Source: Paracoccus aminophilus JCM 7686 (lineage in GTDB: Bacteria; Pseudomonadota; Alphaproteobacteria; Rhodobacterales; Rhodobacteraceae). From it: a stretch of DNA of 64,000 nt. Below, piece by piece: positions 42,010 through 51,262 of this stretch. How positions within the stretch are numbered: the stretch's first letter is position 1; every line of letters begins with the position of its first letter. The stretch is from assembly GCF_000444995.1 (NCBI RefSeq), contig NC_022049.1, forward strand, positions 310,001 through 374,000, in the 5' to 3' direction. A model generated the notes under the pieces. The model did not search any database. It was not told the origin of the DNA and saw only the letters and a list, made by a program, of their open reading frames with translations. Both the position numbers and the translations under genes were made by a program.

Positions 42010-42341
42010 TCGAATCTCCTCAGCTCACGCTACGAGAAAATTCTACTTATGCAGCCCCTTAACCATGGGGAGGATTACCCCGGCATTTGGTGTATCGGAT
42101 TAATGCAACCTATTCACTTAACCGTCTCTGTTGATGGCATGGGAGCTCCCAACCTGACGGCGTCGTAATATGCCAATGTCATGAGTGTTGAGGCTCGCGC
42201 ACGACCGCTTCGGTCCGCATAGCTACCATCGAGGCTGAGACCTCGCTCCGGCACCATCCGAACGTTGGCTCACAGGGATGAGGCAAAGCAGCATTGGCCG
42301 AGACCGGCCGGCGCCTTCGTCCAGCCTGTCACTTTCGCCCT

Positions 42342-43229
42342 TCACCTCAATATCTCCGCCAGTAGGTCGGCGACATGCCTGAGCGCCCGGTCCTTCGCGC
42401 GACGCCGGTGCCAGGCGAGATGCAGCGGGAAGCCGCTGACCGGGATCGGAACGGGGCGCGCGATCAGGTCCGGCGCGGCAGGCATCACGCGCGAGGGCAG
42501 CATGGCGATCATGTCGGACCCGCGCAGAAGATCCGGGACCATACCGAAGCTCGGCACCACCAGCCCGATGCGACGGCTGCGGCCGAGGCGGGCCAGTTCC
42601 GCGTCGAGCGGGCTGCGCGCATCGCCGCGTCCCGAGACGAGGATATGCGGATATGCCAGCCAGCCGTCAAAGTCGAAACCCGCGATCGCCGGATGTCCGG
42701 GGCGCATCGCGATAATGTAATGTTCGGAAAGCAGCTCCTCGCGATGAATATCCGCATCCTCGCCGGGGAGGACCGAGATAGCGATGTCGGTCGTGCCGTC
42801 GACCAGCGCCGCGCGAGCCGCCTCGCCCCCGAGCCAGGGCTGGATCACCAAATCGAGGCCGGGAGCCGTTCCGGCCAGCGCGCACTGCAAGGGGCCGGTC
42901 ACGAACAGCGCGGGATAGTCCGCCATGGCGATGCGCAGGGTTTGACGGATCTCGGCCAGCGGCACCTCGGGCGGGTCGATCAGATCGCCCACCCCGGCCA
43001 GCAGCGATTTCAGCGCCGCGCGTAGCGATTCCGCCCGGGCTGTCAGCCGCATGGTGCCGCGCCCTCGCTCCAGCAATTCATCGTAGAACAGATGCCGGCA
43101 GCGTTGCAGCGCGGCCGAGGTAGCAGGCTGTGACAGGCCCAGCCGGTCAGCGGCACGGCTGACATGTGCCTCGTCCAGAAGGGCGTCGAGGATCACCAGA
43201 AGGTTCAGGTCGAGCGAGCGCAAATTCAT
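42342..43229 (-). CDS. LysR family regulator (NodD-like)
   Basis: 295 residues. HTH MNLRSLDLNLLVILDALLDEAHVSRAADRLGLSQPATSAALQRCRHLFYDELLERG, then an effector domain (LRIAMADYPALFVTGPL, ALVDGTTDIAISVLPG, GSDMIAMLPSRVM). The DLNLL..LDALL start is characteristic of the NodD/SyrM branch. Divergent from the quinone reductase gene at 43318, its likely target. The 42080-42341 gap shows no gene. Confidence 0.9.
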   Translation of the reverse strand: MNLRSLDLNLLVILDALLDEAHVSRAADRLGLSQPATSAALQRCRHLFYDELLERGRGTMRLTARAESLRAALKSLLAGVGDLIDPPEVPLAEIRQTLRIAMADYPALFVTGPLQCALAGTAPGLDLVIQPWLGGEAARAALVDGTTDIAISVLPGEDADIHREELLSEHYIIAMRPGHPAIAGFDFDGWLAYPHILVSGRGDARSPLDAELARLGRSRRIGLVVPSFGMVPDLLRGSDMIAMLPSRVMPAAPDLIARPVPIPVSGFPLHLAWHRRRAKDRALRHVADLLAEILR

Positions 43230-43317
43230 GTGGTGGATAATAGATCAGATCATTAATCGATTGGAGTAATTTCTAAGGCCCCGGCATCATTCACCCATCC
43301 CAACCATGGAGATGACG

Positions 43318-43884
43318 ATGACCAAGACCCTGATCTTGATGTTTCACCCCGACCTGACCCGGTCGAAAGCCAACGCCGCGATGGCCCGCGCCGCTGCGGC
43401 CCTGCCCGGGGTCGAGGTGATCGATATGACCGCCGCCTGCCCAGACGGCCTCGATCTTTTCCGCGACGGCGAACGGGAGGCGGCGCGACTGCTGGCCGCC
43501 GACCGGATCGTGCTGCAGTTCCCGGTGCAGTGGTATTCCGCCCCGCCGCTGCTGAAGGCCTGGCAGGATGCCGTGTTGACCCGGATGTTCTACATCACCT
43601 ACGACGCGGAGGGTCGTCGGCTGGAAGGTCGGCCGCTGATGATCGCCGCCTCCGCCGGCAACACGGCCGAAGCCTATGTGGCGGGAGGGCGCAACCTCTT
43701 CCCGATGACGGACCTCCTGGCACCGTTGCGCGCCACCGCGAATCGCTGCGGATTGGTCTGGGCCGAGCCCTTCGTCTTCTACCGCGCCGACAAGCTGTCG
43801 CTCGACGAGATCGACGCTGCCGCCCAGGACTATGCCGCGCATCTCGCCCGCTGGATCGCCGGTCCGGCGGAGCAGGCAGCTTGA
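43318..43884 (+). CDS. NAD(P)H oxidoreductase, KefF/MdaB-like flavodoxin fold
   Basis: 188 residues. TLILMFHPDLTRSKANAAMARAAAALPGVEVIDM is the FMN-binding start; RIVLQFPVQWYSAPPLLKAWQDAVLTRMFYITYD is the hallmark (FPVQWYSxPPLLKAWQDxVL). Among ATGs at 43306, 43312 and 43318 the last has GGAG at ideal spacing. Two-electron quinone reduction is the likely activity; control by the divergent LysR protein is inferred. Confidence 0.9.
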   Translation: MTKTLILMFHPDLTRSKANAAMARAAAALPGVEVIDMTAACPDGLDLFRDGEREAARLLAADRIVLQFPVQWYSAPPLLKAWQDAVLTRMFYITYDAEGRRLEGRPLMIAASAGNTAEAYVAGGRNLFPMTDLLAPLRATANRCGLVWAEPFVFYRADKLSLDEIDAAAQDYAAHLARWIAGPAEQAA

Positions 43885-43887
43885 GCC

Positions 43888-44302
43888 ATGGAGAAGACAC
43901 ATGACGCCATTACGGACCTTGGCGACGGCACACCCGTCTGGTCTACCCTTGCCGCCTGCACACTTCCGCTCGGTCTTCTCGGCCAGTTCCTCAGCGCCGG
44001 AACCGCACTGTTCTGCAGCGGGGAGCCGTGGGGCGGCGCGCGAGCCTTAGTGGCGCCCTGTCCCTTCCGCTCCTCGCGCTGCTTGGGGGTGCGCTCCTCT
44101 TCCGCCGACTGAACGGCTTGGTTGGTGGCCGGGGCTGACTTTCGCGCTCTACCTGACGCGGGTCGCGCTGGCGGCCGACGCGAGCCCACTGCCGCTCTCT
44201 CCTCACCCGTTCAACGGCGCGCTGGTGCTGTGCGCCAATTTGATCCTGCTGGCCGAGGGCGAACGCCGCAGGGCCCAAACCATTCGCGCGGATATCCAGC
44301 CA
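43888..44302 (+). pseudogene. Frameshifted small membrane protein gene
   Basis: Starts 4 bases after the quinone reductase: MEKTHDAITDLGDGTPVWSTLAACTLPLGLLGQFLSAGTALF, then GEPWGGARAL; reading continues only after frame changes (LSLPLLALLGGALLFRRLNGL, then WPGLTFALYLTRVALAADASPLPLSPHPFNGALVLCANLILLAEGERR up to ATIRADIQP-like end). Together a four-helix membrane protein of about 135 residues. At least two frame changes are needed, so it is probably dead or contains sequencing errors. Confidence 0.6.
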
Positions 44303-45061
44303 TGAAACTCACCCGCCGCGACATCCTGCGCATGGCCAGCGGCCTTGCCGTCGGTGCCACCGCCGCCTCGATCGCCAGCTTCGAGGCGCTGGCCAAGGGC
44401 GACATCGCCGACACGCCCAGCTTCCTGACCGGCCATTTCCGCGCGATGACGGAGGAGAGATTGCCCTGACACCGACCGTCCGGAACGCCATCTCCACGCC
44501 ACTATAGGGCCGCTATTTCCGCATTGACCACAACCCGACAGAAGGCGTGCCCCCGGTGCCTGGTTCTATGGCTCGAGCATGATCCACGGCCTTCGCACAT
44601 CGGGCGGGCAGGCCGAATGGTATCGCAACCGCCGGGTCGACACCCCGGCGCTGACCGAGGGCAAGGCGGTCCTCACCGATCAGGGCACCATCGACCTGAC
44701 TGCCAGCGCGGCAGGCACCTCGGTCATTGCCCATACCGGACGCATCCTTGCATTGCAGGAGATCAACCCGCCCTTTGAACTGACCTCGGAACTGGCGGCC
44801 TTGGGTGCCTACGATTACGACGGCGCACTGAAGGCGATGATGACCGCGCTCCCGAGGATCTTCCCCCGCACCGGAGAGCTGCTGTTCTTCGGCAGCTCGC
44901 CCCTGGCTCCGCATCTGACCTACCATATCGCCGACGTGCAAGGGCGGCTGGTCCACGGCGAGTTTCTCAATGGTTCCGGCCCCACATCGTCCACGGTGGG
45001 CAACCGCCCGCCATGGTCTCCTTCAACTGCATCAAAACCGATCAGCAGACGCAGGCAGTAG
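44302..45061 (+). pseudogene. Degraded Tat-exported carotenoid oxygenase gene
   Basis: Starts with a Tat signal (MKLTRRDILRMASGLAVGATAASIA); this frame ends at 44469. A shifted frame yields GRYFRIDHNPTEG, then AWFYGSSMIHGLRTSGGQAEWYRNRRVDT, TSVIAHTGRILALQEINPPFELTSELAALGAYDYDGALKAMMTALPRI and TGELLFFGSSPLAPHLTYHIADVQGRLVHGE. These are successive N-terminal blades of the RPE65/carotenoid oxygenase family (G.MIHG, WYRNR, TSVI.H.GR, LLFFGYSP). The family is about 450-500 residues; the C-terminal half is absent. Frameshifted and truncated. Confidence 0.75.
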
Positions 45062-45340
45062 CTTAAATCAGCTGGAAAACTGTCCGAGCTTCGGGGAGTA
45101 GCTCACAAGAAAACAGCCCGGCGGCGCGACTATCTCAGCGGCCTGCTAGGGTGCGGCGAGCCCATACTAGTTCGTCCTACGTATCGCCCACCGCAATCAA
45201 GAGGTAGCTACGTGTCATCCTTGGCATGACAAATTAGCATTAAACTATTTCATCTCGACTGGATATTAAGGAGCACCAAAACCCACATCACATAGGCCAA
45301 AAAAGATCGTTCCGTGGGTCACAATATCAGCAATCAAATT

Positions 45341-45751
45341 ATGGACTCGTTATTCATGAGATGCGTAAATCTTCCTGGGCAATCCATCCCTCAGACATCG
45401 CAAGCCATCTTTGTTGATGGCGGAGGTCTTTTATTTGTATCTGGTCAAGTCGCGCTCGATGAAAGCGGTATCGTTGGCGGTGATCTCAGGGCGCAATTAG
45501 AACAATCGTTCACAAACCTAAAAGCCGTACTAAACCAAGCGGGCGCGACTTTCGATAACGTCGTCAAGATGTCGATCTATGTTGTAGACTATCAAAAGGA
45601 AATGATCGAGACAATCAGACAGGTTCGGGGGCGCTACGTTAACCTTGAGTGCCCGCCAGCAAGCGCTTTGATCGGCGTAAGCTCATTATTCATGCCTGGC
45701 CTGCTCGTAGAAGTTGAGGCGATCGCATCGATCTCGGCGGTGCCTTACTGA
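45341..45751 (+). CDS. RidA/YjgF/YER057c family protein
   Basis: About 136 residues. QAIFVDGGGLLFVSGQVALDESGIVGGDLRAQLEQSFTNLKAVLNQAGATFDNVVKMSIYVVDYQKEM and RGRYVNLECPPASALIGVSSLFMPGLLVEVEAIA carry the RidA core; the catalytic arginine (usually R-A-x) position here reads YVNLECPPASALIGVS, so canonical imine-deaminase activity is uncertain. ATG 45341 is preferred to a GTG at 45314. AT-richer than earlier genes: part of a transferred segment. 45062-45340 has no recognisable gene. Confidence 0.85.
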   Translation: MDSLFMRCVNLPGQSIPQTSQAIFVDGGGLLFVSGQVALDESGIVGGDLRAQLEQSFTNLKAVLNQAGATFDNVVKMSIYVVDYQKEMIETIRQVRGRYVNLECPPASALIGVSSLFMPGLLVEVEAIASISAVPY

Positions 45752-46233
45752 GACATAGCAAACCGATAGTTGGTATGTGGAAGGCCTGGTTCAAAAGCTG
45801 AAATATCGCGCACTCTGAAGCATTTCTTTCCGACAGCAATCCTGCACGTATTCAAAGAACGTTTTTGTGATATTGCGCAAGCGCGCTTCACCTATAGGCC
45901 GCACAATCGCATCTAAAGCATGCAGGTTTATTGGCTTAAATTCCGATACGGCTTTGAACAGCCCCTCAGAGCAACGATCCTATTTTGGCACAATCGCAAA
46001 CACCTATCGCCACGATATCGTTTCCTGCGCATCAAACGCCCACCGAAAATCGTTCACGCGCGATCCTCTTGATCTGGGCTAATTTTTATCGGCCCCGGCC
46101 ACGAGGGCGTTTCGTTCGTCATGGAGTTCAAATCACACATAGCTCAATGGTTCATCCGCATCGTGTGTGTCGCTCGGAAACATTTTAACTTCGCCACGAA
46201 AAGCAAAGACAAAGCAGACAAAATAGAGAGATC

Positions 46234-47133
46234 ATGACGCAAATTAATGAGAAGCAAGGTAAGTCAGAAAAAAATGAGAGCCTTCCCGCCGAGCCAAAAT
46301 GGGAGAAAATCGGAGGTTTTGAGTTAATCCCGTTGAACATCGGGGACATCACCCTACCGTTAGGCGAGTTGATTATAGATCGCGGACAGTCCTCTGACGC
46401 CGATAGGAAAAACATCCAAGAGGTTTTGAACAACCAGAGAATAGTCCCCATGCAGGACTTCCTCATCCGCGGCCATGGCACCACAATCTTGGTGGATGCG
46501 GGTAGCTATGCCAGCATCACTTCAGAGTCAGAGTATGCCATTCAGGGATACACACCCCCAGCACCACTATTGGCGCAGTTAGAAGATTTGGGCGTAGATC
46601 CCCTGTTGATTGATCACGTCATTTTCACCCATACACATTGGGACCACTTTAATGGCGCGACTTTCTTGAGGGACCAAAAATATATCCCGGCCTTCCCTAA
46701 TGCGCGCCATTACATCAGCAAGACTGACTGGGAGAGCGTGCGGCAAGAAATGCTAGTCGACAACTCCGAGGAAGCCAATGTCTTTCCCGCTCTTATCGAA
46801 TCCAACCTTCTAGATATCGTTGACGGCGAGCTTGAAATCCTCCCGGGAGTCACCATTTTCTCTGCACCGGGGGAAACAAGAGGCCACCAGATAGCTCGCT
46901 TTCAATCAAATGGGGAAACTTTCTACACTTTGGGTGACCTTTACCATCATCCGATAGAAGTAACTCACGGAGATTGGATGGCCGTTTGGGCGGACGAAGA
47001 GGCGAGCAGAAACAGTCGCAAAGTGGTTCTAAATCGCGCCGCACAGGAATCTGCTCGTGTAATGACCTCCCATATTAAAGGTGTTGGGCGTATTGTCTTG
47101 GAGGATTCTGAGTATCGATGGGAGCCCTGCTAA
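46234..47133 (+). CDS. MBL-fold metallohydrolase (AHL-lactonase-like)
   Basis: 299 residues. Metal motif HTHWDH at 133-138, then APGETRGHQIA, LGDLYHHPIEVTH and SHIKGVG provide further ligand positions. The DAGSYAS and HTHWDHFNGATF context is that of lactonase/AttM-like MBL proteins. It starts with a basic, Gln/Lys-rich MTQINEKQGKSEKNESLP and has no signal peptide. It shares low GC with the RidA gene 480 bases upstream; the gap 45752-46233 contains no gene. Confidence 0.88.
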   Translation: MTQINEKQGKSEKNESLPAEPKWEKIGGFELIPLNIGDITLPLGELIIDRGQSSDADRKNIQEVLNNQRIVPMQDFLIRGHGTTILVDAGSYASITSESEYAIQGYTPPAPLLAQLEDLGVDPLLIDHVIFTHTHWDHFNGATFLRDQKYIPAFPNARHYISKTDWESVRQEMLVDNSEEANVFPALIESNLLDIVDGELEILPGVTIFSAPGETRGHQIARFQSNGETFYTLGDLYHHPIEVTHGDWMAVWADEEASRNSRKVVLNRAAQESARVMTSHIKGVGRIVLEDSEYRWEPC

Positions 47134-47178
47134 CCGAAGCAAACTAATCACAACTGACCCCCAAAATTCTCGAAAGAG

Positions 47179-47207
47179 AAAAGGCCGCGGGATACCCGCG
47201 GCCTTTT
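47179..47207 (+). terminator. Rho-independent terminator
   Basis: AAAAGGCCGCGGG-ATA-CCCGCGGCCTTTT, a perfect 13-bp stem with 3' T run, 46 bases after the MBL gene. The following 47208-47637 is AT-rich with no gene seen. Confidence 0.92.
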
Positions 47208-47637
47208 CATGAAGTCATGCGCTTTACTCATAGGAGACAGTTTCGCAGTCTGATACAAATGACACTGGCAAAGCCGAGGGCAACGTCGACAACATTGTTA
47301 TAAGGCTTCTTAAAATTCATCCCCAGTTAAAAGTTGAGCCGTTCTTATCTGATTCGCTGGAGCCTCTAACTCGACCTGCGCACTCCGGTTGAGTTCGGCC
47401 AAAAACGCATTCCAACCGGGCGGCTGAGTTGCATCATCTCGCATTCAGCAGGTGAATAGTTTTTTATGAAATATTCTCATCTTTTACAGCGCAGGATGGT
47501 AGAAATTTGTCGCGCCATTAGATGAAATTCATTTTCCGTCCGAAATCAGAATCAGCGCCAAGACCGCCCCACCTCTGCGGCGGCAACAATCTTGGTGCCG
47601 ATTCTGCGGCGGGATAGAAACCCTATACCTAGACGGC

Positions 47638-48582
47638 TTAACTCAGAGGTTTTGCATCTGCTGAAGAAGCATTGGCCGCCGTGACGTCGAGAAGATCCTC
47701 GATCCCCATTCTCTCGAAATAGTTTCGCTGCAGCCTTGCCGTCACTTCATTAATCTCATCCACGCCTCTGCCTTGCGGGTCGATGTCCACCCGCCGCGGT
47801 CGCGCTCCCGGAGACATTGCGACGATATCGCGAATGGCTTCGGCGACCTCTTCAACATCATGCCGACGGTCGGGCAGATTTGTGCTGTTCAGCCGCGCCG
47901 CCAATTCGTCAGACAATCCGTTAAGTCGATCATATTGTGCCGCGACCTCCTGATCAGCCGGGCCGACAGCATGTTTAAAATGATCCGTCCCGCTGGTGTA
48001 AGCGCCGGGCTGGATGATCACGGTTTCAATCCCATAGCGGGACACCTCGAGCGCCATGACTTCAGCCAAGACATCGCCAGCGGCCTTTGATGCGGCATAG
48101 GGACCGGTGAAAGGATCGGGCAATCGATTGATGCCGCTGCCGGTATAGATCAGAAGGCCACGACCCGCGCGGCGCATTGCTGGCAGAACCGCGCGATTAA
48201 CCCGCATCCAGCTAATCGCGTTAAGGTCAATGATTTCCGCGATCTGCTCTGGACGAAAGGCCTCGGTCAGACCGTGCATCATCATGGCCGCGTTATTGAT
48301 GACAACATCGATACGACCATGGCGCGCCAGAATAAGGTCCGCGGCAGCTCTTGCGCTCGCTTCACTTCTTACATCGAGCTCAAGGACGTGCAGCTCGATA
48401 TTTTCATCGCGCGCGATTTCAGCCAATTGCTCGCGGCGCTCTTTTGAGTGGCCCCGCAGGTCGCGCATTGATGCGTAGACGATATGACCCGTGCGCGCGA
48501 GTTCCAAAGCCGCGAGTTTGCCAATCCCGGAGCCGCCACCGGTTACAAGAATAATCTGTTGTTCACTCATTTGATGATCCAT
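47638..48582 (-). CDS. SDR family oxidoreductase
   Basis: About 310-314 residues. Rossmann motif LVTGGGSGIGKLAALELARTG; VINNAAMMMHG; catalytic LLIYTGSGINRLPDPFTGPYAASKAAGDVLAEVMALEV with YxxxK (Ser of the triad may be in TGSG); IIQPGAYTSGT. Start could be 48582 (AGGA four bases before) or ATG 48570 (MSEQQIILVTGG). Followed on the same strand upstream by an MDR/NTF2 operon starting at 50088. Confidence 0.9.
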   Translation of the reverse strand: MDHQMSEQQIILVTGGGSGIGKLAALELARTGHIVYASMRDLRGHSKERREQLAEIARDENIELHVLELDVRSEASARAAADLILARHGRIDVVINNAAMMMHGLTEAFRPEQIAEIIDLNAISWMRVNRAVLPAMRRAGRGLLIYTGSGINRLPDPFTGPYAASKAAGDVLAEVMALEVSRYGIETVIIQPGAYTSGTDHFKHAVGPADQEVAAQYDRLNGLSDELAARLNSTNLPDRRHDVEEVAEAIRDIVAMSPGARPRRVDIDPQGRGVDEINEVTARLQRNYFERMGIEDLLDVTAANASSADAKPLS

Positions 48583-48757
48583 TCATTCCTGGGGTCTCTT
48601 GTATTCAAGACGAAATTTGACCTTCGCAATCGGAGGAGTTTCTTGCCGCCAACATCAATTGGCGAATCCTTCATAAGCGTTCATGGGGCCCTGCTCGTTC
48701 TGGTCTCAAGGCACGCTGACCTTCGGCCTTCGAAGCGCCGAGGCAGTGATCACGCCG

Positions 48758-49624
48758 TTATTCAAGAGGATAGCCATTGACGACGACTTTGCCCGCCAAC
48801 TCGCGTGCAACATATCTGTCGAAGACCAATGCCGCCTCGTCAAAGGATGCCACATGATCTGGTTGAAGTTGGAATTCTCCCGAGATCATGCGGCGGGCGA
48901 TGTCTTGAAGCTGGGCCTTGCTGGTTTCCAAAACTTCGAATGAGGCGCGAATGCGTCGCCTTTGCGCATATTCATCATCGGCGGGTGATACGATGCCGAT
49001 AAATTCGCCGCCCTCGGGTAACCGCTCGAGGGCGGCCTGTTTCAATTCGCCTCCGAATGTATCGAACACATATTTTGCCGGTGGCGCAGCCGTGAATTCG
49101 TCCAATGAGTTGACGAGATAAGCGGCATTTCCGGCAAGCGCGGCGGCTGTTCGCGCGACCGCGCCACTTCCCAGCACCAAAAGCGTTTCATTCGGCGCGC
49201 GGGTCATTGCATCGAGCGAGCGCAAGGCAATTCCGGCGGGTGTTGGCAGACAGGCAAACACCTCTGCCGAAATGCTGGCAGGGCGGTGAGCAATGCGGCC
49301 CGCGTCAATTACGATATGCGTGGCAAGCGCCCCGCCGGCAATTGGATTGGCGCGTCCGAACACAAGATCTCCGGGCGCGAAATCATTTACGCCACCACCG
49401 ACACTTACGATGGTTCCCGCGAAATCCGTGCCCGGCACATAGGGAAAGCGGATCGGAAACCAATCCTTCATATCCCCTCGCGCAATCTTCGCATCGAGTG
49501 GATTGAGCGCGGCGGCCTCAATTCGGACAATGACTTCATTGGCCGAGGGGGGATTGATTTTCAAATCGCCGATATGGCTGACCGAAGAGCGGCCATAAGC
49601 GCCAAGAAAGACCCCGCGCATCAT
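48758..49624 (-). CDS. MDR-type zinc-independent alcohol dehydrogenase/quinone oxidoreductase
   Basis: About 288 residues. IRIEAAALNPLDAKIARGDMKDWFPIRFPYVPGTDFAGTIVSVGGGVNDFAPGDLVFGRA is the GroES-like domain; the NAD(P) region is TLLVLGSGAVARTAAALAGNAAYLVNS. No structural-zinc cysteine cluster is seen, and it is shorter than usual (about 310-330). Starts inside the stop of the NTF2-like gene (CATGATG), so translation is coupled. Confidence 0.88.
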   Translation of the reverse strand: MMRGVFLGAYGRSSVSHIGDLKINPPSANEVIVRIEAAALNPLDAKIARGDMKDWFPIRFPYVPGTDFAGTIVSVGGGVNDFAPGDLVFGRANPIAGGALATHIVIDAGRIAHRPASISAEVFACLPTPAGIALRSLDAMTRAPNETLLVLGSGAVARTAAALAGNAAYLVNSLDEFTAAPPAKYVFDTFGGELKQAALERLPEGGEFIGIVSPADDEYAQRRRIRASFEVLETSKAQLQDIARRMISGEFQLQPDHVASFDEAALVFDRYVARELAGKVVVNGYPLE

Positions 49625-50088
49625 GCGGCCTCTGAGGTCTGGTTCGGCCAAGTGCCAATCTGGGCAAAGAGACCGAAGAGATCCTCCATATGCCAGGTGC
49701 GTTTGATCCGGTCGCCGTCGAATTCGTGAAATTCGTGGAGAGAAAAGCTGATTGCCTTGCCGCTTGCGGGGACTCCGAAGAGAGCGCCTTGATGCGTCCC
49801 GGTGCATTCGACCCTGACAGCCGCGCGATTTTCTTCCGCAAGCGCGTCCACGATGCGGACCGTCAGATCCGGAAAGGCGGCAGAGAGCGTCGCGAAGATC
49901 GCCTTGATGCCAGCAGGTCCGGGCTCTTGATTGGGCGCCATCGGGATATCCTCCCAATCACCAGTCAGCGCCAGATCCACCAGATCGGGCTGTTTCAGCG
50001 CCAAAGCGCCGTAAAAACTCTCGAGGGCCGCGCGTCTTTGGGAGGAAAGCGCGCGCGCGGCAGATTGCGGGATGTGTGGATGTTGCAT
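49621..50088 (-). CDS. NTF2-like/SnoaL-type ester cyclase or stress protein
   Basis: 155 residues. RAALESFYGALALKQPDLVDLALTGDWEDIPMAPNQEPGPAGIKAIFATLSAAFPDLTVRIVDALAEENRAAVRVECTGTHQGALFGVPASGKAISFSLHEFHEFDGDRIKRTWHMEDLFGLFAQIG is typical of SnoaL-like polyketide-cyclase-family proteins. AAGGAG precedes ATG 50088. The substrate is unknown; operon partner of the MDR gene. Confidence 0.88.
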   Translation of the reverse strand: MQHPHIPQSAARALSSQRRAALESFYGALALKQPDLVDLALTGDWEDIPMAPNQEPGPAGIKAIFATLSAAFPDLTVRIVDALAEENRAAVRVECTGTHQGALFGVPASGKAISFSLHEFHEFDGDRIKRTWHMEDLFGLFAQIGTWPNQTSEAA

Positions 50089-50175
50089 CGTCAAATCTCC
50101 TTGGTTCGGTTTGACAGATACGCACCCGATCGACATAATTGAAATAAATGGTCGTTATCTGGTATTATCAATCTC

Positions 50176-51096
50176 ATGGATTTAGATGGCTTTGACCTCA
50201 ATCTTCTGGTGGCCTTCGATGCGCTGATGACAGAGCGCCATGTCACGCGCGCCGCCACCCGCTTGGGCATCAGTCAGCCGGCGATGAGCGCCGCTTTGGC
50301 GCGCTTGCGACGGTTGACGGGAGATGAGCTTTTCGTGCGCAGTGCGCATGGATTTGCACCGACCCCGCGCGCCTTGGATCTTGCGCGGCCGCTGCGACAT
50401 GCGCTCGACACGGTGCGCGAAGCCTTGGGAAGCGCGCTCGACTTCGATCCGGGCACGACGCGGCAAGTCTTCACGCTCGCGTTGTCCGATCACCCCGCCC
50501 ATGTGCTTCTGCCCGGCCTGTCCGGCGCAATCGCGGCGAATGCGCCATTTGCCGACATCCGGGTGCGCGCGTTCGGAGACCGGCGCGACGCCATTTCGCT
50601 TCTGGATGAAGGCGCGGTCGATGTGGCGATCGGGGTTTCGCCGGGAAGCGAGGCCCGGATCCTCGATCTTCCCTTGTTTGAAGAGCGGTTTGTCGGTGTC
50701 GCTCGCAAGGGCTCGACCTCCGCGGCGGCCTTTGAGGATCTGGACGCCTTTTCCGCTGCGACCCATGTTCTCGTTTCGCCCGAAGGCGATGATCGCGGCG
50801 TGGTGGATGAGGCCTTGGCGCGCCTTGGCCGATCACGTCGGATAGGTCTGACGGCGGCATTGATGTATTCGGCGCCGTCCATCATCGCCGCGACCGATTA
50901 TGTCGGCGTGCTTCTCGAGGGGGTTGTGCGCGCAACCGGAGCGGCCAACCTGTCGACGCACGCTCTGCCACTCGACCTCGCCCCGGTGAGCTTTCATCTG
51001 CTCTGGCACCGGCGCACCGATGCGCATCCCGCGCAAAAATGGCTGCGGGCGACGATTGTGCAAGCCGCGCATCAGCTCGAGCTGAACGGCGGATGA
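50176..51096 (+). CDS. LysR family regulator
   Basis: 306 residues. HTH MDLDGFDLNLLVAFDALMTERHVTRAATRLGISQPAMSAALARLRRLTGDELFVRSAHGFAPTPRAL; effector region LALSDHPAHVLLPGLSGAI and DEGAVDVAIGVSPGSEA. Divergent from the NTF2-MDR operon across an 87-base AT-rich gap containing ATAATTGAAATAAATGG...TTAT (a T-N11-A-like operator). It likely controls that operon. Confidence 0.92.
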   Translation: MDLDGFDLNLLVAFDALMTERHVTRAATRLGISQPAMSAALARLRRLTGDELFVRSAHGFAPTPRALDLARPLRHALDTVREALGSALDFDPGTTRQVFTLALSDHPAHVLLPGLSGAIAANAPFADIRVRAFGDRRDAISLLDEGAVDVAIGVSPGSEARILDLPLFEERFVGVARKGSTSAAAFEDLDAFSAATHVLVSPEGDDRGVVDEALARLGRSRRIGLTAALMYSAPSIIAATDYVGVLLEGVVRATGAANLSTHALPLDLAPVSFHLLWHRRTDAHPAQKWLRATIVQAAHQLELNGG

Positions 51097-51156
51097 GGTC
51101 CTGAATACCTTTCGCAGTATTCGACCAAGGCATCTGCCCCTGATCGCCAAAGAAAA

Positions 51157-51187
51157 ACCCCTGCCCCGGTTTTGCCGGGACAGGGGT
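51157..51187. terminator. Bidirectional hairpin between convergent LysR and SDR genes
   Basis: ACCCCTGCCCCGG-TTTT-GCCGGGACAGGGGT, about 13 paired bases with one mismatch. 60 bases after the LysR stop and 76 bases beyond the SDR stop on the opposite strand; on the minus strand it is followed by TTTTTC. Confidence 0.8.
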
Positions 51188-51262
51188 GGTGGTCGATTGG
51201 GGCCTAAGAAACGGAACCGCGTCAGGCGGCGATAGCGCGAACGGCCGGATAGATCGCGGGCC

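Larger units (their letters stand above)
40883..42079 (-). mobile_element. IS3-family insertion sequence (intact)
   Basis: 1197 bp. Ends: GGTAATCCTCCCCGTTTTAA (left) and, reverse complement, GGTAATCCTCCCCATGGTTA (right), both followed by A.GGGG, TGCA and AAGTAGA. It contains orfA and orfB in -1 relation on the minus strand. The immediate flanks GCGGC and CCGGC match at 4 of 5 bases, so a target duplication is unclear. A decayed relative is at 59916-60328. Confidence 0.85.
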
